Shown: positions 44,649 through 54,264, counted from the first letter of the stretch. The stretch is 64,000 nt of DNA from Jongsikchunia kroppenstedtii DSM 45133 (GCF_000380485.1 NZ_AQYG01000048.1:248001-312000), one strand, 5' to 3'. Numbers and translations are program-made. Notes: a model not told the origin generated them from the letters alone.

Positions 44649-45332
44649 TCACCAGCCGCGTTCGCGCCATTCCGGCAGGCTCGACCGCTCGGTGCCGAGC
44701 GTGGTGTCGTCGCCATGGCCCGGATAGATGGCCGTGTCATCGCCGTAGCGGTCGAACAGCTTGGTGCTGACGTCGTCGATCAGTGACGCGAAATCGTCCT
44801 CGTTCTGCGTCTTGCCGACGCCGCCCGGGAACAACGAGTCGCCGCTGAAGATGTGCGTGCGCGTTCCGTCGTCCAGGGCGAGGGCGATCGAACCCGGCGT
44901 ATGACCTTTGAGGTGGATCGCGGTCAGCCGCAGGTCCCCGACGCTGACGGTCTCGCCGTCCTCGACCAGGTGATCGGAATCGACCGGGATGCCCTCGTCG
45001 TCGTAGCGACCGGCCCAGGTCGGGGCGCCGGTGGCGGCCTTGACGTCGGCGAGCGCGAACCAGTGGTCGGGATGCCGGTGTGTGGTGAAGATCAAGTCGG
45101 GCTTGGCGCCGGCGGCCGTGAGCAGCTCCTGCAGGCGGTCGGCCTCGTTGGCCGCGTCGATGAGCAGGGTGGCACCGGTCGCGGTGCAGGTGACCAGGTA
45201 GGCGTTGTTGTCCATCGGCCCGACCGACATCTTGATGACGGTGGCGACCGGAGTGGTGCGGCGTTGCGCGATCGACTGGTCTTCGATGTGGCCGGTGTAG
45301 TCGTCTGTTATCTCGAGTGCGCCCTGAGTCAT
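44649..45332 (-). CDS. Metallo-beta-lactamase-fold hydrolase (Rv1637c type)
   Basis: A 227-residue glyoxalase-II-like hydrolase. Metal ligands are T-H-R-H-P-D-H, then H in LKGHTPGS, D in FSGDSLF and H in YPGHGDDT. Related proteins hydrolyse hydroxyacyl-glutathione or other thiolesters; in mycolate bacteria the substrate might be a mycothiol conjugate, which is inference. Start at the ATG giving MTQGALEITDDYTG. Located just before and divergent to uvrA, as in M. tuberculosis. Confidence 0.88.
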   Translation of the reverse strand: MTQGALEITDDYTGHIEDQSIAQRRTTPVATVIKMSVGPMDNNAYLVTCTATGATLLIDAANEADRLQELLTAAGAKPDLIFTTHRHPDHWFALADVKAATGAPTWAGRYDDEGIPVDSDHLVEDGETVSVGDLRLTAIHLKGHTPGSIALALDDGTRTHIFSGDSLFPGGVGKTQNEDDFASLIDDVSTKLFDRYGDDTAIYPGHGDDTTLGTERSSLPEWRERGW

Positions 45333-45475
45333 GGTGGTCAGGGTAGTGCGGCGATCTTGTCGGTGGGGCGATCTAGCATTGGCCAGAAGGAACATCCACG
45401 TGGTTCATCACGTTTGTGGTTGGGCGCGGGATGCTGCCCATCTCCGTTCCACTCGACCTCGAGGACTGGTGAGTT

Positions 45476-48403
45476 TTGGCCGATCGCCTGATCGTGCGCG
45501 GTGCGCGGGAGCACAACCTGCGCGGCATCGACATCGACATTCCGCGTGACGCGCTGATCGTCTTCACCGGGTTGTCGGGCTCGGGCAAATCGAGCCTGGC
45601 GTTCGACACCATCTTCGCCGAGGGGCAGCGGCGCTACGTCGAGTCGCTGTCGGCCTACGCGCGGCAGTTCCTCGGGCAGATGGACAAGCCCGATGTCGAC
45701 TTCATCGAGGGCCTGTCGCCGGCCGTCTCCATCGACCAGAAGTCGACCAACCGCAACCCGCGGTCGACGGTCGGCACCATCACGGAGGTCTACGACTACC
45801 TGCGCCTGCTGTACGCGCGGGCGGGCATCGCGCACTGCCCGACGTGTGGGGAGCGGATCGCGAAGCAGACTCCGCAGCAGATCGTCGACCGAGTCCTGGA
45901 GCTCGACGAGGGGCTGCGATTCCAGGTGCTGGCGCCGGTGGTGCGGACGCGCAAGGGCGAGTTCGTGGATCTGTTCGCGTCACTGCAGACGCAGGGCTAT
46001 TCGCGCGCCCGGATCGACGGCATCGTGTACTCGCTCGCCGATCCGCCGAAGCTGAAGAAGCAGGAGAAGCACGACATCGAGGTCGTGGTCGACCGTTTGG
46101 CGGTCAAGGCGTCGTCCAAGCAGCGCCTGACCGATTCGGTGGAGACCGCCCTTGGTCTCGCGGATGGCGTCGTCGTGCTCGACTTCGTCGATCTCGACGA
46201 GAACGACCCGGTGCGCGAGCGCCGCTTCTCCGAGAAGATGGCCTGCCCCAACAATCATCCGATCGCCATCGATGACCTTGAGCCGCGGTCGTTTTCGTTC
46301 AACTCGCCGTACGGCGCCTGCCCCGAATGCGACGGCCTCGGCATCCGCAAGGAGATCGACGAAGAGCTGGTCGTGCCGGACCCGGAGATGACGCTGTCGG
46401 AGGGTGCGCTCGCGCCGTGGTCGGGCGGACCGAACTCCGACTACTTCGTCCGGCTGATGAGCGGCCTCGGCGACGAGATGGGGTTCGACGTCGACACCCC
46501 CTGGAAGCGGCTGCCCGCCAAGGCCAAGAAGGCGCTGCTGAACGGCAGCGAGCATCAGGTGCACGTCAAGTTCCGCAACCGGTACGGACGTACCAGATCG
46601 TATTACACCGAGTTCGAGGGTGTGATGCCGTACCTGCAGCGCAAGATGGACCAGACCGAGTCGGACTGGGTCAAGGAGAAGATCGAGGGCTACCTGCGGG
46701 ATGTGCCGTGCCCGGTCTGTGACGGCGCCCGGCTACGCCCCGAGATTCTCGCGGTGACCCTGGATCATCCGTCGCTCGGCCCGAAGTCGATCTCCGAGGT
46801 GTGTGCGCTGTCGGTGGCCGAATGCGCCGAGTACCTCGACGGCCTGAGCCTGAGCTCGCGGCAGGCGGCCATCGCCGGCCGGGTTCTGAAGGAGGTGCAG
46901 GCGCGGATCCGGTTCCTGCTCGATGTCGGCCTCGAATATCTGACGCTGTCGCGCGCCGCGGGATCGCTGTCCGGCGGTGAGGCGCAACGTATTCGGCTCG
47001 CGACGCAGATCGGGTCGGGTCTGGCGGGTGTGCTGTACGTCCTCGACGAGCCGTCCATCGGCCTGCATCAGCGCGACAATCGTCGCCTCATCGACACGCT
47101 CAGCCGGCTCCGGGACATCGGCAACACGCTGATCGTCGTCGAGCATGACGAGGACACCATCCGTTCCGCTGACTGGATCGTCGACATCGGACCACGGGCG
47201 GGTGAGCACGGGGGACAGGTCGTGCACTCCGGCAGCTACAAGGAGCTGCTCGCGAATCCGGAATCCCTCACCGGCGCATATCTTTCCGGCCGGGAAGAAC
47301 TGCCGGTGCCGCAGATCCGGCGGCCGGTCGACAAGAAGCGCCAGGTCACCGTCGTCGGCGCGAAGGAGCACAACCTGCGCGGGATCGACGTCAGCTTCCC
47401 GCTGGGCGTGCTGACAGCCGTTACCGGTGTGTCCGGATCGGGCAAGTCGACGCTGGTGAACGACATCCTCGCGACGGTGATGGCCAACAAGCTCAACGGC
47501 GCCCGGCAGGTCGCCGGCCGGCACACCCGGATCAACGGGCTCGATCAGCTCGACAAGCTGGTGCGGGTCGACCAGTCGCCGATCGGGCGGACCCCGCGAT
47601 CGAACCCGGCCACCTACACCGGCGTGTTCGACAAGATCCGGACGCTGTTCGCCGCGACCACGGAGGCGAAAGTCCGTGGCTACCAACCGGGTCGGTTCTC
47701 GTTCAACGTCAAGGGCGGTCGGTGTGAGGCATGCACCGGCGAGGGAACGATCAAGATCGAGATGAACTTCCTGCCGGACGTCTACGTGCCGTGCGAGGTG
47801 TGCCATGGCGCGCGGTACAACCGCGAAACGCTCGAGGTGCACTACAAGGGCAAGACCATCTCCGAGGTGCTCGACATGCCGATCGAGGAGGCCGCCGAGT
47901 TCTTCGAGCCGGTCACCTCGATCCACCGGTACCTCAAGACGCTGGTTGAGGTCGGCCTCGGCTACGTGCGGCTGGGTCAGCCGGCGACGACGCTGTCGGG
48001 CGGCGAGGCGCAGCGCGTGAAGCTGGCGTCGGAGCTGCAGAAGCGGTCGACCGGCCGCACCGTGTACGTGCTGGACGAGCCGACGACCGGCCTGCACTTC
48101 GAGGACATCCGCAAGCTGCTCGGCGTCATCGACGGACTGGTCGACAAGGGCAACACGGTGATCGTCATCGAGCACAACCTGGACGTCATCAAGACTGCCG
48201 ACTGGATCATCGACATGGGCCCCGAGGGCGGGTCGGGCGGCGGCACCGTCGTCGCCCAGGGCACGCCCGAGGATGTGTCGCAGGTGCCCGGCAGCTACAC
48301 CGGCAAGTTCCTCGCCGAACTGCTCACACCGCGGGCCTCGACCAAGACGACGGTTCGTAAGAAGGCGGCGCCGCGGAAGAAAGTGGCCGCCAAAGCGGGC
48401 TGA
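45476..48403 (+). CDS. uvrA: Excinuclease ABC subunit A
   Basis: A 975-residue DNA damage sensor with two ABC ATPase halves: Walker [13 protein letters not shown] and [12 protein letters not shown], signatures [17 protein letters not shown] and [17 protein letters not shown], Walker [13 protein letters not shown] and [12 protein letters not shown]. Zinc modules are at [13 protein letters not shown] and CEACTGEG...[13 protein letters not shown] start directly in front of [18 protein letters not shown]. The Lys/Arg-rich tail ([18 protein letters not shown]) is common in actinobacteria. Works with uvrB in this window. The palindromic CCACGTGG upstream is not a LexA site. Confidence 0.97.
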   Translation: MADRLIVRGAREHNLRGIDIDIPRDALIVFTGLSGSGKSSLAFDTIFAEGQRRYVESLSAYARQFLGQMDKPDVDFIEGLSPAVSIDQKSTNRNPRSTVGTITEVYDYLRLLYARAGIAHCPTCGERIAKQTPQQIVDRVLELDEGLRFQVLAPVVRTRKGEFVDLFASLQTQGYSRARIDGIVYSLADPPKLKKQEKHDIEVVVDRLAVKASSKQRLTDSVETALGLADGVVVLDFVDLDENDPVRERRFSEKMACPNNHPIAIDDLEPRSFSFNSPYGACPECDGLGIRKEIDEELVVPDPEMTLSEGALAPWSGGPNSDYFVRLMSGLGDEMGFDVDTPWKRLPAKAKKALLNGSEHQVHVKFRNRYGRTRSYYTEFEGVMPYLQRKMDQTESDWVKEKIEGYLRDVPCPVCDGARLRPEILAVTLDHPSLGPKSISEVCALSVAECAEYLDGLSLSSRQAAIAGRVLKEVQARIRFLLDVGLEYLTLSRAAGSLSGGEAQRIRLATQIGSGLAGVLYVLDEPSIGLHQRDNRRLIDTLSRLRDIGNTLIVVEHDEDTIRSADWIVDIGPRAGEHGGQVVHSGSYKELLANPESLTGAYLSGREELPVPQIRRPVDKKRQVTVVGAKEHNLRGIDVSFPLGVLTAVTGVSGSGKSTLVNDILATVMANKLNGARQVAGRHTRINGLDQLDKLVRVDQSPIGRTPRSNPATYTGVFDKIRTLFAATTEAKVRGYQPGRFSFNVKGGRCEACTGEGTIKIEMNFLPDVYVPCEVCHGARYNRETLEVHYKGKTISEVLDMPIEEAAEFFEPVTSIHRYLKTLVEVGLGYVRLGQPATTLSGGEAQRVKLASELQKRSTGRTVYVLDEPTTGLHFEDIRKLLGVIDGLVDKGNTVIVIEHNLDVIKTADWIIDMGPEGGSGGGTVVAQGTPEDVSQVPGSYTGKFLAELLTPRASTKTTVRKKAAPRKKVAAKAG

Positions 48404-48509
48404 GCCGCGTCGGGCCGCCGCGGCGTGAATCGGCAGATTTTAATCGCCGTTTAGAGCACGCAGATCGCAAACAGTGGCAAGCGAGCCTGCCGCGGATAGC
48501 GTCCGTGGA

Positions 48510-49466
48510 ATGCTCGATTCGATCAAACGCGGCGCGGCATTCGTGGGTGCGGTGACGGTTCTTGCCGTGCCCGCGGCGCTGACCAGCGGTGTTGCGCATG
48601 CCGCGCCGACACCCATCGACGGCCTGTTCGGCGTCACGGCCGGTTCTTGTGGCGGAGGCAGCGCCACCGGTTCCTACTTCCGGATGATTCTGCCCGCCGG
48701 CAACACCAATGGGCCGTTCCTCGCCAACGGCGACTCGACCTGCTCCGACAAGACCATCACCCCGCTGTCGCCGGGCACCGGCGGCGGCCTGCGTAGCGGT
48801 TCCTATCAGCCGCAGCCGCAGAACAGCTGGGACGCCGGCGGCAACGCGACCACGGGGTCGGTGACCGCGCCGCTGCGCTTCTACGGTGTCGGCTTCGCGA
48901 CGGCGACCAGCCATATCGATCCGCAGACCGGTCAGCAGACCGCGACGCCGCGGATCTTCAACGACGGAGGCACGCTCAGCGGCGATCTCAGCGCGTTCGG
49001 AGCGTTCTGGAACAAACAGGTCTTCAACCAGGGCGCGCCGAAACCCGGTGGGGCGTATTCGGGCAAGACGTCCCCGGTGCGTGGCACCTACAACTCGCAG
49101 ACCGGTGACTACGTGCTCGAATGGACCAGCCAGATCGTCGGCGGGCCCTTCAACAACTTCACCGGACTCTGGCATCTGACCGGCAAGGTCGCCGGGGCCC
49201 CGGGTGCGACGGCGCCGGCGGCGGGTGGGGCGCCGGGCACGAATCCGGCTGCGGCACCGGGAAAGACGCCGGGTCAGCCGGCCGCGGGTGCGCCGGCGGT
49301 CGCGGCCCAGCAGCCGCAAGTCAGCAACAACATCACCGTCCGACCGGTGGCACAGAGTTCGGCGCTGTCGTCGCCGTGGCTCACCGGGGGAGTCGTGGCG
49401 CTGGTCGCGGTGGCCTCGGCGGTGCTCACCAATGCGGACCGGCTGTTCCGGCGGCGACGCTCGTGA
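48510..49466 (+). CDS. Exported, membrane-anchored protein; paralogue of the lipoprotein at 50518
   Basis: A 318-residue unknown protein. A Sec signal peptide ends AHA-APT near residue 33. The mature domain (~35-230) contains SYFRMILPAG, GGLRSGSYQPQP, HIDPQTG, LSGDLSAFGAFWN, VFNQGAPKP and YVLEWTSQIVGGPFNNFTGLWHLTG, all shared with the lipoprotein two genes downstream. An Ala/Pro/Gly-rich spacer (~232-285) leads to a C-terminal TM segment (LTGGVVALVAVASAVL) and an RRRR stop-transfer end, so the domain is displayed outside. I start at the inner ATG; an ATG at 48474 would add 12 residues. First gene of a six-gene operon. It contains a pair of cysteines (GSCGGG, STCSDK). Confidence 0.78.
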   Translation: MLDSIKRGAAFVGAVTVLAVPAALTSGVAHAAPTPIDGLFGVTAGSCGGGSATGSYFRMILPAGNTNGPFLANGDSTCSDKTITPLSPGTGGGLRSGSYQPQPQNSWDAGGNATTGSVTAPLRFYGVGFATATSHIDPQTGQQTATPRIFNDGGTLSGDLSAFGAFWNKQVFNQGAPKPGGAYSGKTSPVRGTYNSQTGDYVLEWTSQIVGGPFNNFTGLWHLTGKVAGAPGATAPAAGGAPGTNPAAAPGKTPGQPAAGAPAVAAQQPQVSNNITVRPVAQSSALSSPWLTGGVVALVAVASAVLTNADRLFRRRRS

Positions 49467-50521
49467 CCGTGGCGTCCGCGGCGGCGGATCGGCCCGTGCT
49501 CGACCTCGTCGACGCGACACCGATTGCCGCTCCGACGGATTCGACCGGACGACGGACGGTGACGGTCGTCATCCTGGCGGTGGTCGGCCTCGTGCTGATC
49601 ATCACGCCATTCGCCACGTCGATGTTCGCCAAGGCGGCGTCGGCGAACCAGCTGATGACGAACTTCGCCCCGTTGCTCACCGACGCCAACCTCGCGAAGT
49701 ACCGCGGCGATCTGGATCTGTTTGCGGCCGAGGCCAACACGTTGCGCACGGTATATCGGGACCACGATGTGGCGGTCGGGGACTATCCACGGATCGACGC
49801 GTTCCTCGCCGACGCGGGCGGGATCGACGATCGCAACCGGCGACTGCTCGACACGGTCGGCGGCGGAATGGCGGACTTCGACCGACTGCACAGGGTGACT
49901 GGGCTCGACCGACTGCCCCTGCTGCTGGTCGGCGCCGGACTGGCCACGCTCGTGGCCGCGGGGGCGGCGTGGAGCGGCGAACGGCGCACCGTGCGGCGGG
50001 CGATGGCAGCGACCGTCCTGGTCGGGGCCGTGGTGCTGGCGTATCCGTTCGTCAGTGGTCTGGCCGACACGGGCCGCAACGCCGACGCGCTGGTCAGCCG
50101 GTTCACGCCGGTGATGACCGAGCAGCAGGTGCGGGCCCTGCAACAGGATTTCGTGGTGCTGGTGGGTGCGGTTGGTGAGGTGGACGCGCAACTGCTGTCG
50201 ACGCCGTTGGATCCGACCGAGCGAGCCGAGCTGACACGGGTGCGTGATGGTTGGCCGGCCGCGTCTGCGGACTTCGCCACGCTCACCGGGGCGATCAATG
50301 ACAATCTTGCGAATTTCGCCCAACTACAAGCATTTTCGGAGCTGTCGCCGGTATCCGAATGGTCCGGGTTCCGAGCCGCGACACCGGCCATCGCGGTGGC
50401 GGGTGCGCTGCTGATCGCGCTCGCGGCCGCGTCCGTGTGGCCGGCGCGACGGCGATCGCTATCGGAAAGCACAACCGGTGGAACCCGATCGGCTTCACCC
50501 GAATCAGGAGATGATCGATGA
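49463..50521 (+). CDS. Multi-pass membrane protein with large extracytoplasmic helical loops
   Basis: A 352-residue unknown protein. TM1 (VTVVILAVVGLVLIITPFATSMF) follows a ~35-residue cytosolic start; a ~100-residue helical loop follows. TM2 (LPLLLVGAGLATLVAAGAAW) and TM3 (AMAATVLVGAVVLAYPFV) form a hairpin. A second ~110-residue helical loop (NADALVSRFTPVMTEQQVRALQQDF) precedes TM4 (AIAVAGALLIALAAASVW). The two loops look alike (FAPLLTDANLAKYRGDLDLF compared with FTPVMTEQQVRALQQDFVVL), implying an internal duplication of TM plus loop. The GTG overlaps the upstream stop, and its TGA overlaps the next ATG. I know of no family name. Confidence 0.76.
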   Translation: MTVASAAADRPVLDLVDATPIAAPTDSTGRRTVTVVILAVVGLVLIITPFATSMFAKAASANQLMTNFAPLLTDANLAKYRGDLDLFAAEANTLRTVYRDHDVAVGDYPRIDAFLADAGGIDDRNRRLLDTVGGGMADFDRLHRVTGLDRLPLLLVGAGLATLVAAGAAWSGERRTVRRAMAATVLVGAVVLAYPFVSGLADTGRNADALVSRFTPVMTEQQVRALQQDFVVLVGAVGEVDAQLLSTPLDPTERAELTRVRDGWPAASADFATLTGAINDNLANFAQLQAFSELSPVSEWSGFRAATPAIAVAGALLIALAAASVWPARRRSLSESTTGGTRSASPESGDDR

Positions 50522-51351
50522 TCCGACGCCAGTGGTACGCCCGCGGGGCCGTGCTCGCCTTCGCGCTGCTGCTCACCGTGATCGCTGCCTGTTCGTCGAG
50601 CAACAACGACAGCAAGGTGCCCGATGGCAGCCTGGTCGGCTTGTTTCGCCTTGATCCGGGGACATTTTCCGACGGCAAACTGGCCGGCACCTGGTTCCGG
50701 ATGCTGCAGCCCGGCGGTAAACCCGACAGTGGGCCGTACATGATCAACGCCGATTCGCCCGCCGACGGCGGCCTCGCGACTCTCCTGACACCCGGGCGTT
50801 CGGGTGGCCTGTGGAGCGGGTCGTATCAGTCGCAGCCGGTCCCGGCATTCGACGGGAACGGCGGCTCGCTGTCCAACGCGATCATCACGCCGACGAAGTT
50901 CTTCGCCGTCGACTTCGGTATCTCGACGAATCGGGTTGATCCGCAGACGAAGACGCTCCTGCCACCGCCGACGGTGACGCTGTCGGGCGGCAAATTGTCG
51001 GCCGATCTGTCGAGCTGGGCAGCATCGTGGAACCGGCAGGACTTCAACCAGGGCGCACCGAAACCGGTGAGCAGCACGGGCGCCCAGGCGCCGGGTCAGA
51101 ACAGCGCCGGCAAGGCGTGGGACTACGTGGCCGGGAAGTGGCTGGATACGCCGGCCGCGCCGGTGTCGACGGGCGCGCGTGCTGCAGGCACCTTCGATGC
51201 GAAGACCCGCAGATTCGTCCTCGACTGGACGAGCCTGATCGTCGGCGGCCCCTTCAACGGCTTCACCGGAATATGGCATCTCACGGGCATTTTCGAGCGG
51301 CAGCAAGCCGGGCCGGGACAGTCCGGCTCGGCCGTGACCAGCGCGCGATAG
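50518..51351 (+). CDS. Lipoprotein paralogue of the anchored protein at 48510
   Basis: A 277-residue protein with a lipobox V-I-A-A-C25, so mature C25 should be lipidated. The domain repeats the landmarks of the first gene in the operon: TWFRMLQPGG, GPYMINADSPADGG, GGLWSGSYQSQP, RVDPQTK, LSADLSSWAASWNRQDFNQGAPKP and FVLDWTSLIVGGPFNGFTGIWHLTG. A ~30-residue insertion around SAGKAWDYVAGKWLDTPAAP is unique to this copy. AGGAG precedes the ATG. The same domain presented once by a TM anchor and once by a lipid anchor suggests both act at the cell surface, possibly on one ligand. Function unknown. Confidence 0.8.
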   Translation: MIRRQWYARGAVLAFALLLTVIAACSSSNNDSKVPDGSLVGLFRLDPGTFSDGKLAGTWFRMLQPGGKPDSGPYMINADSPADGGLATLLTPGRSGGLWSGSYQSQPVPAFDGNGGSLSNAIITPTKFFAVDFGISTNRVDPQTKTLLPPPTVTLSGGKLSADLSSWAASWNRQDFNQGAPKPVSSTGAQAPGQNSAGKAWDYVAGKWLDTPAAPVSTGARAAGTFDAKTRRFVLDWTSLIVGGPFNGFTGIWHLTGIFERQQAGPGQSGSAVTSAR

Positions 51352-51388
51352 CCGCCCCGAACAAGAAAGCACAGGACAGGACGAACAC

Positions 51389-52342
51389 ATGTCGGCGACA
51401 GACATCACCGAGCCGGAGCCCGCGGCCGACGCCGGAGCCGCGGTGACGGAACCGATCCCGATCGCGCAGCGCGGCGGCCGGCCGCTCGGGCCCACGATTA
51501 CGCGCATCGTGGCCGGTGGCGTGATCATCGCGGCAATGGCGGCGGCGATCATCATCGCGCCGCATGAGCAGTCGAAATTCGAGGCGGTGCACACGGACCC
51601 GGCCGCGCCGGCCGCGGTCGTCAGCCATCCGGTGGCGCCGGGTGGCGCGGCGCCGTCGAAGGCGCCCGCGGCACCTGCCCCCGGTGCCGGTCCGGGGCCA
51701 TCGGCATCGATTCCGTTGGGCGGCGGCACCTCTCCGGGGGCCGCACCCGCTGCACCCGGCGCGCCCCTGGCGGTCCCCGGCACCGGGCCGGCGGGCCAAG
51801 GGCCGGCCACGGGCGCCCTGGGCGGGACGGATTGGCGCGCCACGACGAAATGCTCGTACGGCTGGCCCAGTCCGGGCCCGGACCAGCAGGGCGGGCTGTC
51901 GTCGTTGATCAGCGTCGCACCGGCGGCGGGTCCGTTCATGTCCGAGGCCTTCGCGCTCGGCAGCGTCTATCAGCCGATCATGAGCCTGGCGGGACCGCTG
52001 CTCGCCGAAGTGCAGCCGGTGATCGCGGCCAACATGTCGTGGATCAGTCCGTTGATCGACCGGGCCCAGGCTGTGGGCGCCGTTGTGCTGCAGGCAATCC
52101 TGCCTTTCTACGGCCCGTATCGGCAGCAATTCCTGAGCGCCGAGGGTGCGCTGGCGGCGCAGCTGACGCCGATCCTGCAGAACTGGGCTTCCAGTGACGC
52201 CGCGGTGTGCTTCGTCGCCTGGGAAGCGCAGCAGATTCGCAACGCCAAGGGTGCTCCGCTGCGGACGGTGTCGCTGACGCAGCCGTGGGCGACGCTCAAC
52301 TATGACGGTACGCATGTGACCCGCCGGCCGCTGGCGCGATGA
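51389..52342 (+). CDS. Single-pass exported protein with Pro/Ala-rich stalk
   Basis: A 317-residue unknown protein. A cytosolic N-terminus of ~33 residues, a TM/signal-anchor segment (ITRIVAGGVIIAAMAAAIIIA, ~34-54), a ~90-residue Pro/Ala/Gly stalk, then a ~165-residue helical domain beginning TDWRATTKCSYGWPSPGPDQQGG and containing SVYQPIMSLAGPLLAEVQPVIAANMSWISPLI and the second Cys in DAAVCFVAWEAQQIRN (possible disulfide). The stalk would lift the domain through the cell wall. Separated from the lipoprotein gene by 37 bases; overlaps the ABC ATPase gene by 4. Not recognised. Confidence 0.76.
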   Translation: MSATDITEPEPAADAGAAVTEPIPIAQRGGRPLGPTITRIVAGGVIIAAMAAAIIIAPHEQSKFEAVHTDPAAPAAVVSHPVAPGGAAPSKAPAAPAPGAGPGPSASIPLGGGTSPGAAPAAPGAPLAVPGTGPAGQGPATGALGGTDWRATTKCSYGWPSPGPDQQGGLSSLISVAPAAGPFMSEAFALGSVYQPIMSLAGPLLAEVQPVIAANMSWISPLIDRAQAVGAVVLQAILPFYGPYRQQFLSAEGALAAQLTPILQNWASSDAAVCFVAWEAQQIRNAKGAPLRTVSLTQPWATLNYDGTHVTRRPLAR

Positions 52343-53121
52343 GCACGGCGACGGCACCGGCGGTGAAACCCGAGACCACAGAGCGAGTTTCGGTCAGGAC
52401 GGGCCCGGCGATCGACGTCGCCGGGGCGGCGAAGACGATCGATGGGATCCGGGTGCTGCATGACGTCTCGTTCTCGGCGCGTCCGGGGCAGATCACCGCA
52501 CTGCTCGGGCCCAACGGGGCCGGCAAGAGCACGGTGCTCCGCGGGATCGTCGGGCTGGCGCGGCTGGACTCCGGCACCGTTCGTATCGGTGGTCGGGCGC
52601 TTGCCGACTGGGAGCGCCCGCTGCTGACGGCGGGGGTGCTGCTTGATCCGGACGCCGTCGAGCCGCGCCGATCCGCGCGTGATCATCTGCGAATCTTGGC
52701 CGCCGCCAACGGTTTGCCGAAGCCCGCCGTCGAGCGGGCGCTGAGTCTGGTCGGCATCGCGGAGTTGGCTGATCGGCGGGTGGCGCAGATGTCGCTCGGC
52801 ACGCGGCAGCGGTTGTCGTTGGCGGGTGCGTTCGTCGGCGAGCCGCAGGTGCTCATCCTGGACGAGCCGCACAACGGTCTGGATGCCTCGGCCATTCGGT
52901 GGCTGCGAAACACCCTGCGCGCCTATGCCGCGGCGGGCCGGACCGTGCTGCTGTCGAGCCACCTGCTCGGCGAGGTGGCCCGCCTGGCCGACCGGATCGT
53001 CGTGATCGATGACGGCCGCGTCGTGGCCGACACCACCGTTGACGGCTTCATCGGCGACGAGACCGCCGATCCGGCTGCGGCGCTGGAAGATCGATATCTC
53101 GCACTGGTGGGCGACCGGTGA
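52339..53121 (+). CDS. ABC transporter ATP-binding protein
   Basis: A 260-residue ABC ATPase. Walker A is GPNGAGKSTVL, Q-loop region TAGVLLDPDAVEP, signature MSLGTRQRLSLAGAF, Walker B VLILDEPHNGLD, H-loop VLLSSHLL. The signature and the switch around LLSSHLLGEVARLADRIVVIDDGRVV are those of the CcmA/NatA-like group, which drives ABC-2 type permeases such as the one encoded next. The N-terminal ~25 residues are Thr/Val-rich and extra. ATGA overlap upstream and GTGA overlap downstream tie it to the surface-protein genes. Confidence 0.9.
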   Translation: MSTATAPAVKPETTERVSVRTGPAIDVAGAAKTIDGIRVLHDVSFSARPGQITALLGPNGAGKSTVLRGIVGLARLDSGTVRIGGRALADWERPLLTAGVLLDPDAVEPRRSARDHLRILAAANGLPKPAVERALSLVGIAELADRRVAQMSLGTRQRLSLAGAFVGEPQVLILDEPHNGLDASAIRWLRNTLRAYAAAGRTVLLSSHLLGEVARLADRIVVIDDGRVVADTTVDGFIGDETADPAAALEDRYLALVGDR

Positions 53122-53876
53122 CCGCCGCGGGCGTGGTCGCGCCGACCGTCCGCGCGACCCGGGCGGAGCTCGTGAAGCTCTCCAGCGTGCCGAGGCTGTG
53201 GGTGCCGCCGGCGTTCGCGGTGATCGTCGCACCCCTCGTCGCGCTGGCGACGTTCAACCGCTCGGGCGGGGATGACACGCTCACGCTGGCACGGATGGCC
53301 GGCAACGGCACCCAGATCGTGCTTCCGCTGCTGGCCCTGTGGGCGGCCGCGGTCGGGGCTTCCGAATTCCACAGCGGCGCAATCGCATCCACTCTTGTCG
53401 GGGTGGGCCGCCGTAGCCGTTTCTATGTGGGCAAGCTCTCGGCGGTGGCCGCGGTGACATTCGTCGTCGCGATCGCGGCGGGAGGGCTCGCCGTCGGTGT
53501 GCTCGGCGCGGCCGGCGCGGGGGACCATCACGTGGGCGACCTCTGGCGGCTGATCGCGGCCGGCGCGGTGGTGTCGGCGACGAGTGTCGCGGCTGCCGCG
53601 GTCGGGATCGCGACCCGCGGCCCGCTGTTCGCGATGGCGGTCGCCGCGGTCGGTCTCTTCGGACCGTCGCTTGCCGGTGGGCTGCTGGGGTCCCTGCAGC
53701 GCTGGGTCGTCGGTTCGAGCCCGAACATCGTGATCGGACGGTTGATCGCCAATCACGACCTCGGGGCCGCTCAGCTGTCGCCCGCGGGTCTGGCCGGCGC
53801 GCTAGTTGGGTTCGCGGTCGGGGGCCTGGTCGTCGTGTCCGTCGGCTGGCTGGCGTTCTATCGCAGCGACGTCTGA
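53118..53876 (+). CDS. ABC-2 type permease
   Basis: A 252-residue membrane protein with about six TM helices (VPPAFAVIVAPLVALATF, GTQIVLPLLALWAAAVGASEF, AVAAVTFVVAIAAGGLAVGVL, LIAAGAVVSATSVAAAAVGIA, FAMAVAAVGLFGPSLAGGLLG, LVGFAVGGLVVVSVGWLAF). The short loop RATRAELVKLSSVPRLW before TM1 and the SEFHSGAIASTLVGVGRR loop after TM2 are the usual coupling regions of ABC-2 permeases. It pairs with the upstream ATPase. Last gene of the six-gene operon; its 3' end carries a small duplication (ctatcgcag-acgtctgac at 53859-53895). Confidence 0.85.
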   Translation: MTAAGVVAPTVRATRAELVKLSSVPRLWVPPAFAVIVAPLVALATFNRSGGDDTLTLARMAGNGTQIVLPLLALWAAAVGASEFHSGAIASTLVGVGRRSRFYVGKLSAVAAVTFVVAIAAGGLAVGVLGAAGAGDHHVGDLWRLIAAGAVVSATSVAAAAVGIATRGPLFAMAVAAVGLFGPSLAGGLLGSLQRWVVGSSPNIVIGRLIANHDLGAAQLSPAGLAGALVGFAVGGLVVVSVGWLAFYRSDV

Positions 53877-53898
53877 CCTATCGCAGACGTCTGACGGG

Positions 53899-54264
53899 TC
53901 AGCCGCGGACCGGTCCGGTGAACTTCTCGCCGGGCCCCTGGCCGGGCTCGTCCGGATGCGAACTCGCTTCCCGGAACGCTAGCTGCAAACCCTTGAGGCC
54001 GTCCTTGATCGGGGCGGCGTGAATGCCGAGGTATTCCGACGACGCGTTGACCAGGCCGGCGAGCGAGGTGATCAGCCGCCGCGCCTCATCGAGGTCGAGA
54101 TGCGCGCTCGCATCCGGCCGATCGTCGGCGAGCCCGAGCTTCTCGGCGGCAGCGCTCATCAGCATCACGATCGCCTTGGTGATGACCTCGATCGCGGGGA
54201 TCTCGGCCAACTCGCGCACATCCGGCTGCGGCTCTGGATTGCTCGAATCGGAGTTTGCCGTCAT
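53899..54264 (-). CDS. DUF1844 protein
   Basis: A 121-residue cytosolic helical protein of the DUF1844 family. Its core is [27 protein letters not shown] followed by [25 protein letters not shown]1844 genes typically lie next to infC in actinobacteria, divergently transcribed, as here. No function is established. I start at the ATG giving MTANSDSSN; the 7-codon longer frame begins in the infC leader. Convergent with the ABC permease gene, 22 bases apart. Confidence 0.85.
   Translation of the reverse strand: MTANSDSSNPEPQPDVRELAEIPAIEVITKAIVMLMSAAAEKLGLADDRPDASAHLDLDEARRLITSLAGLVNASSEYLGIHAAPIKDGLKGLQLAFREASSHPDEPGQGPGEKFTGPVRG

Noticed and set aside
45385-45425. Palindromic CCACGTGG flanked by GAAC and GGTTC upstream of uvrA as an SOS box
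   Set aside because: Spacing between GAAC and GTTC is 9 rather than 4, so it does not match the mycobacterial LexA site.
48510-51351. HtaA-type haem receptors
   Set aside because: The arrangement (anchored surface protein, lipoprotein, ABC transporter) is reminiscent, but I could not match the HtaA domain motifs, and the permease is ABC-2 type rather than the HmuU importer type.
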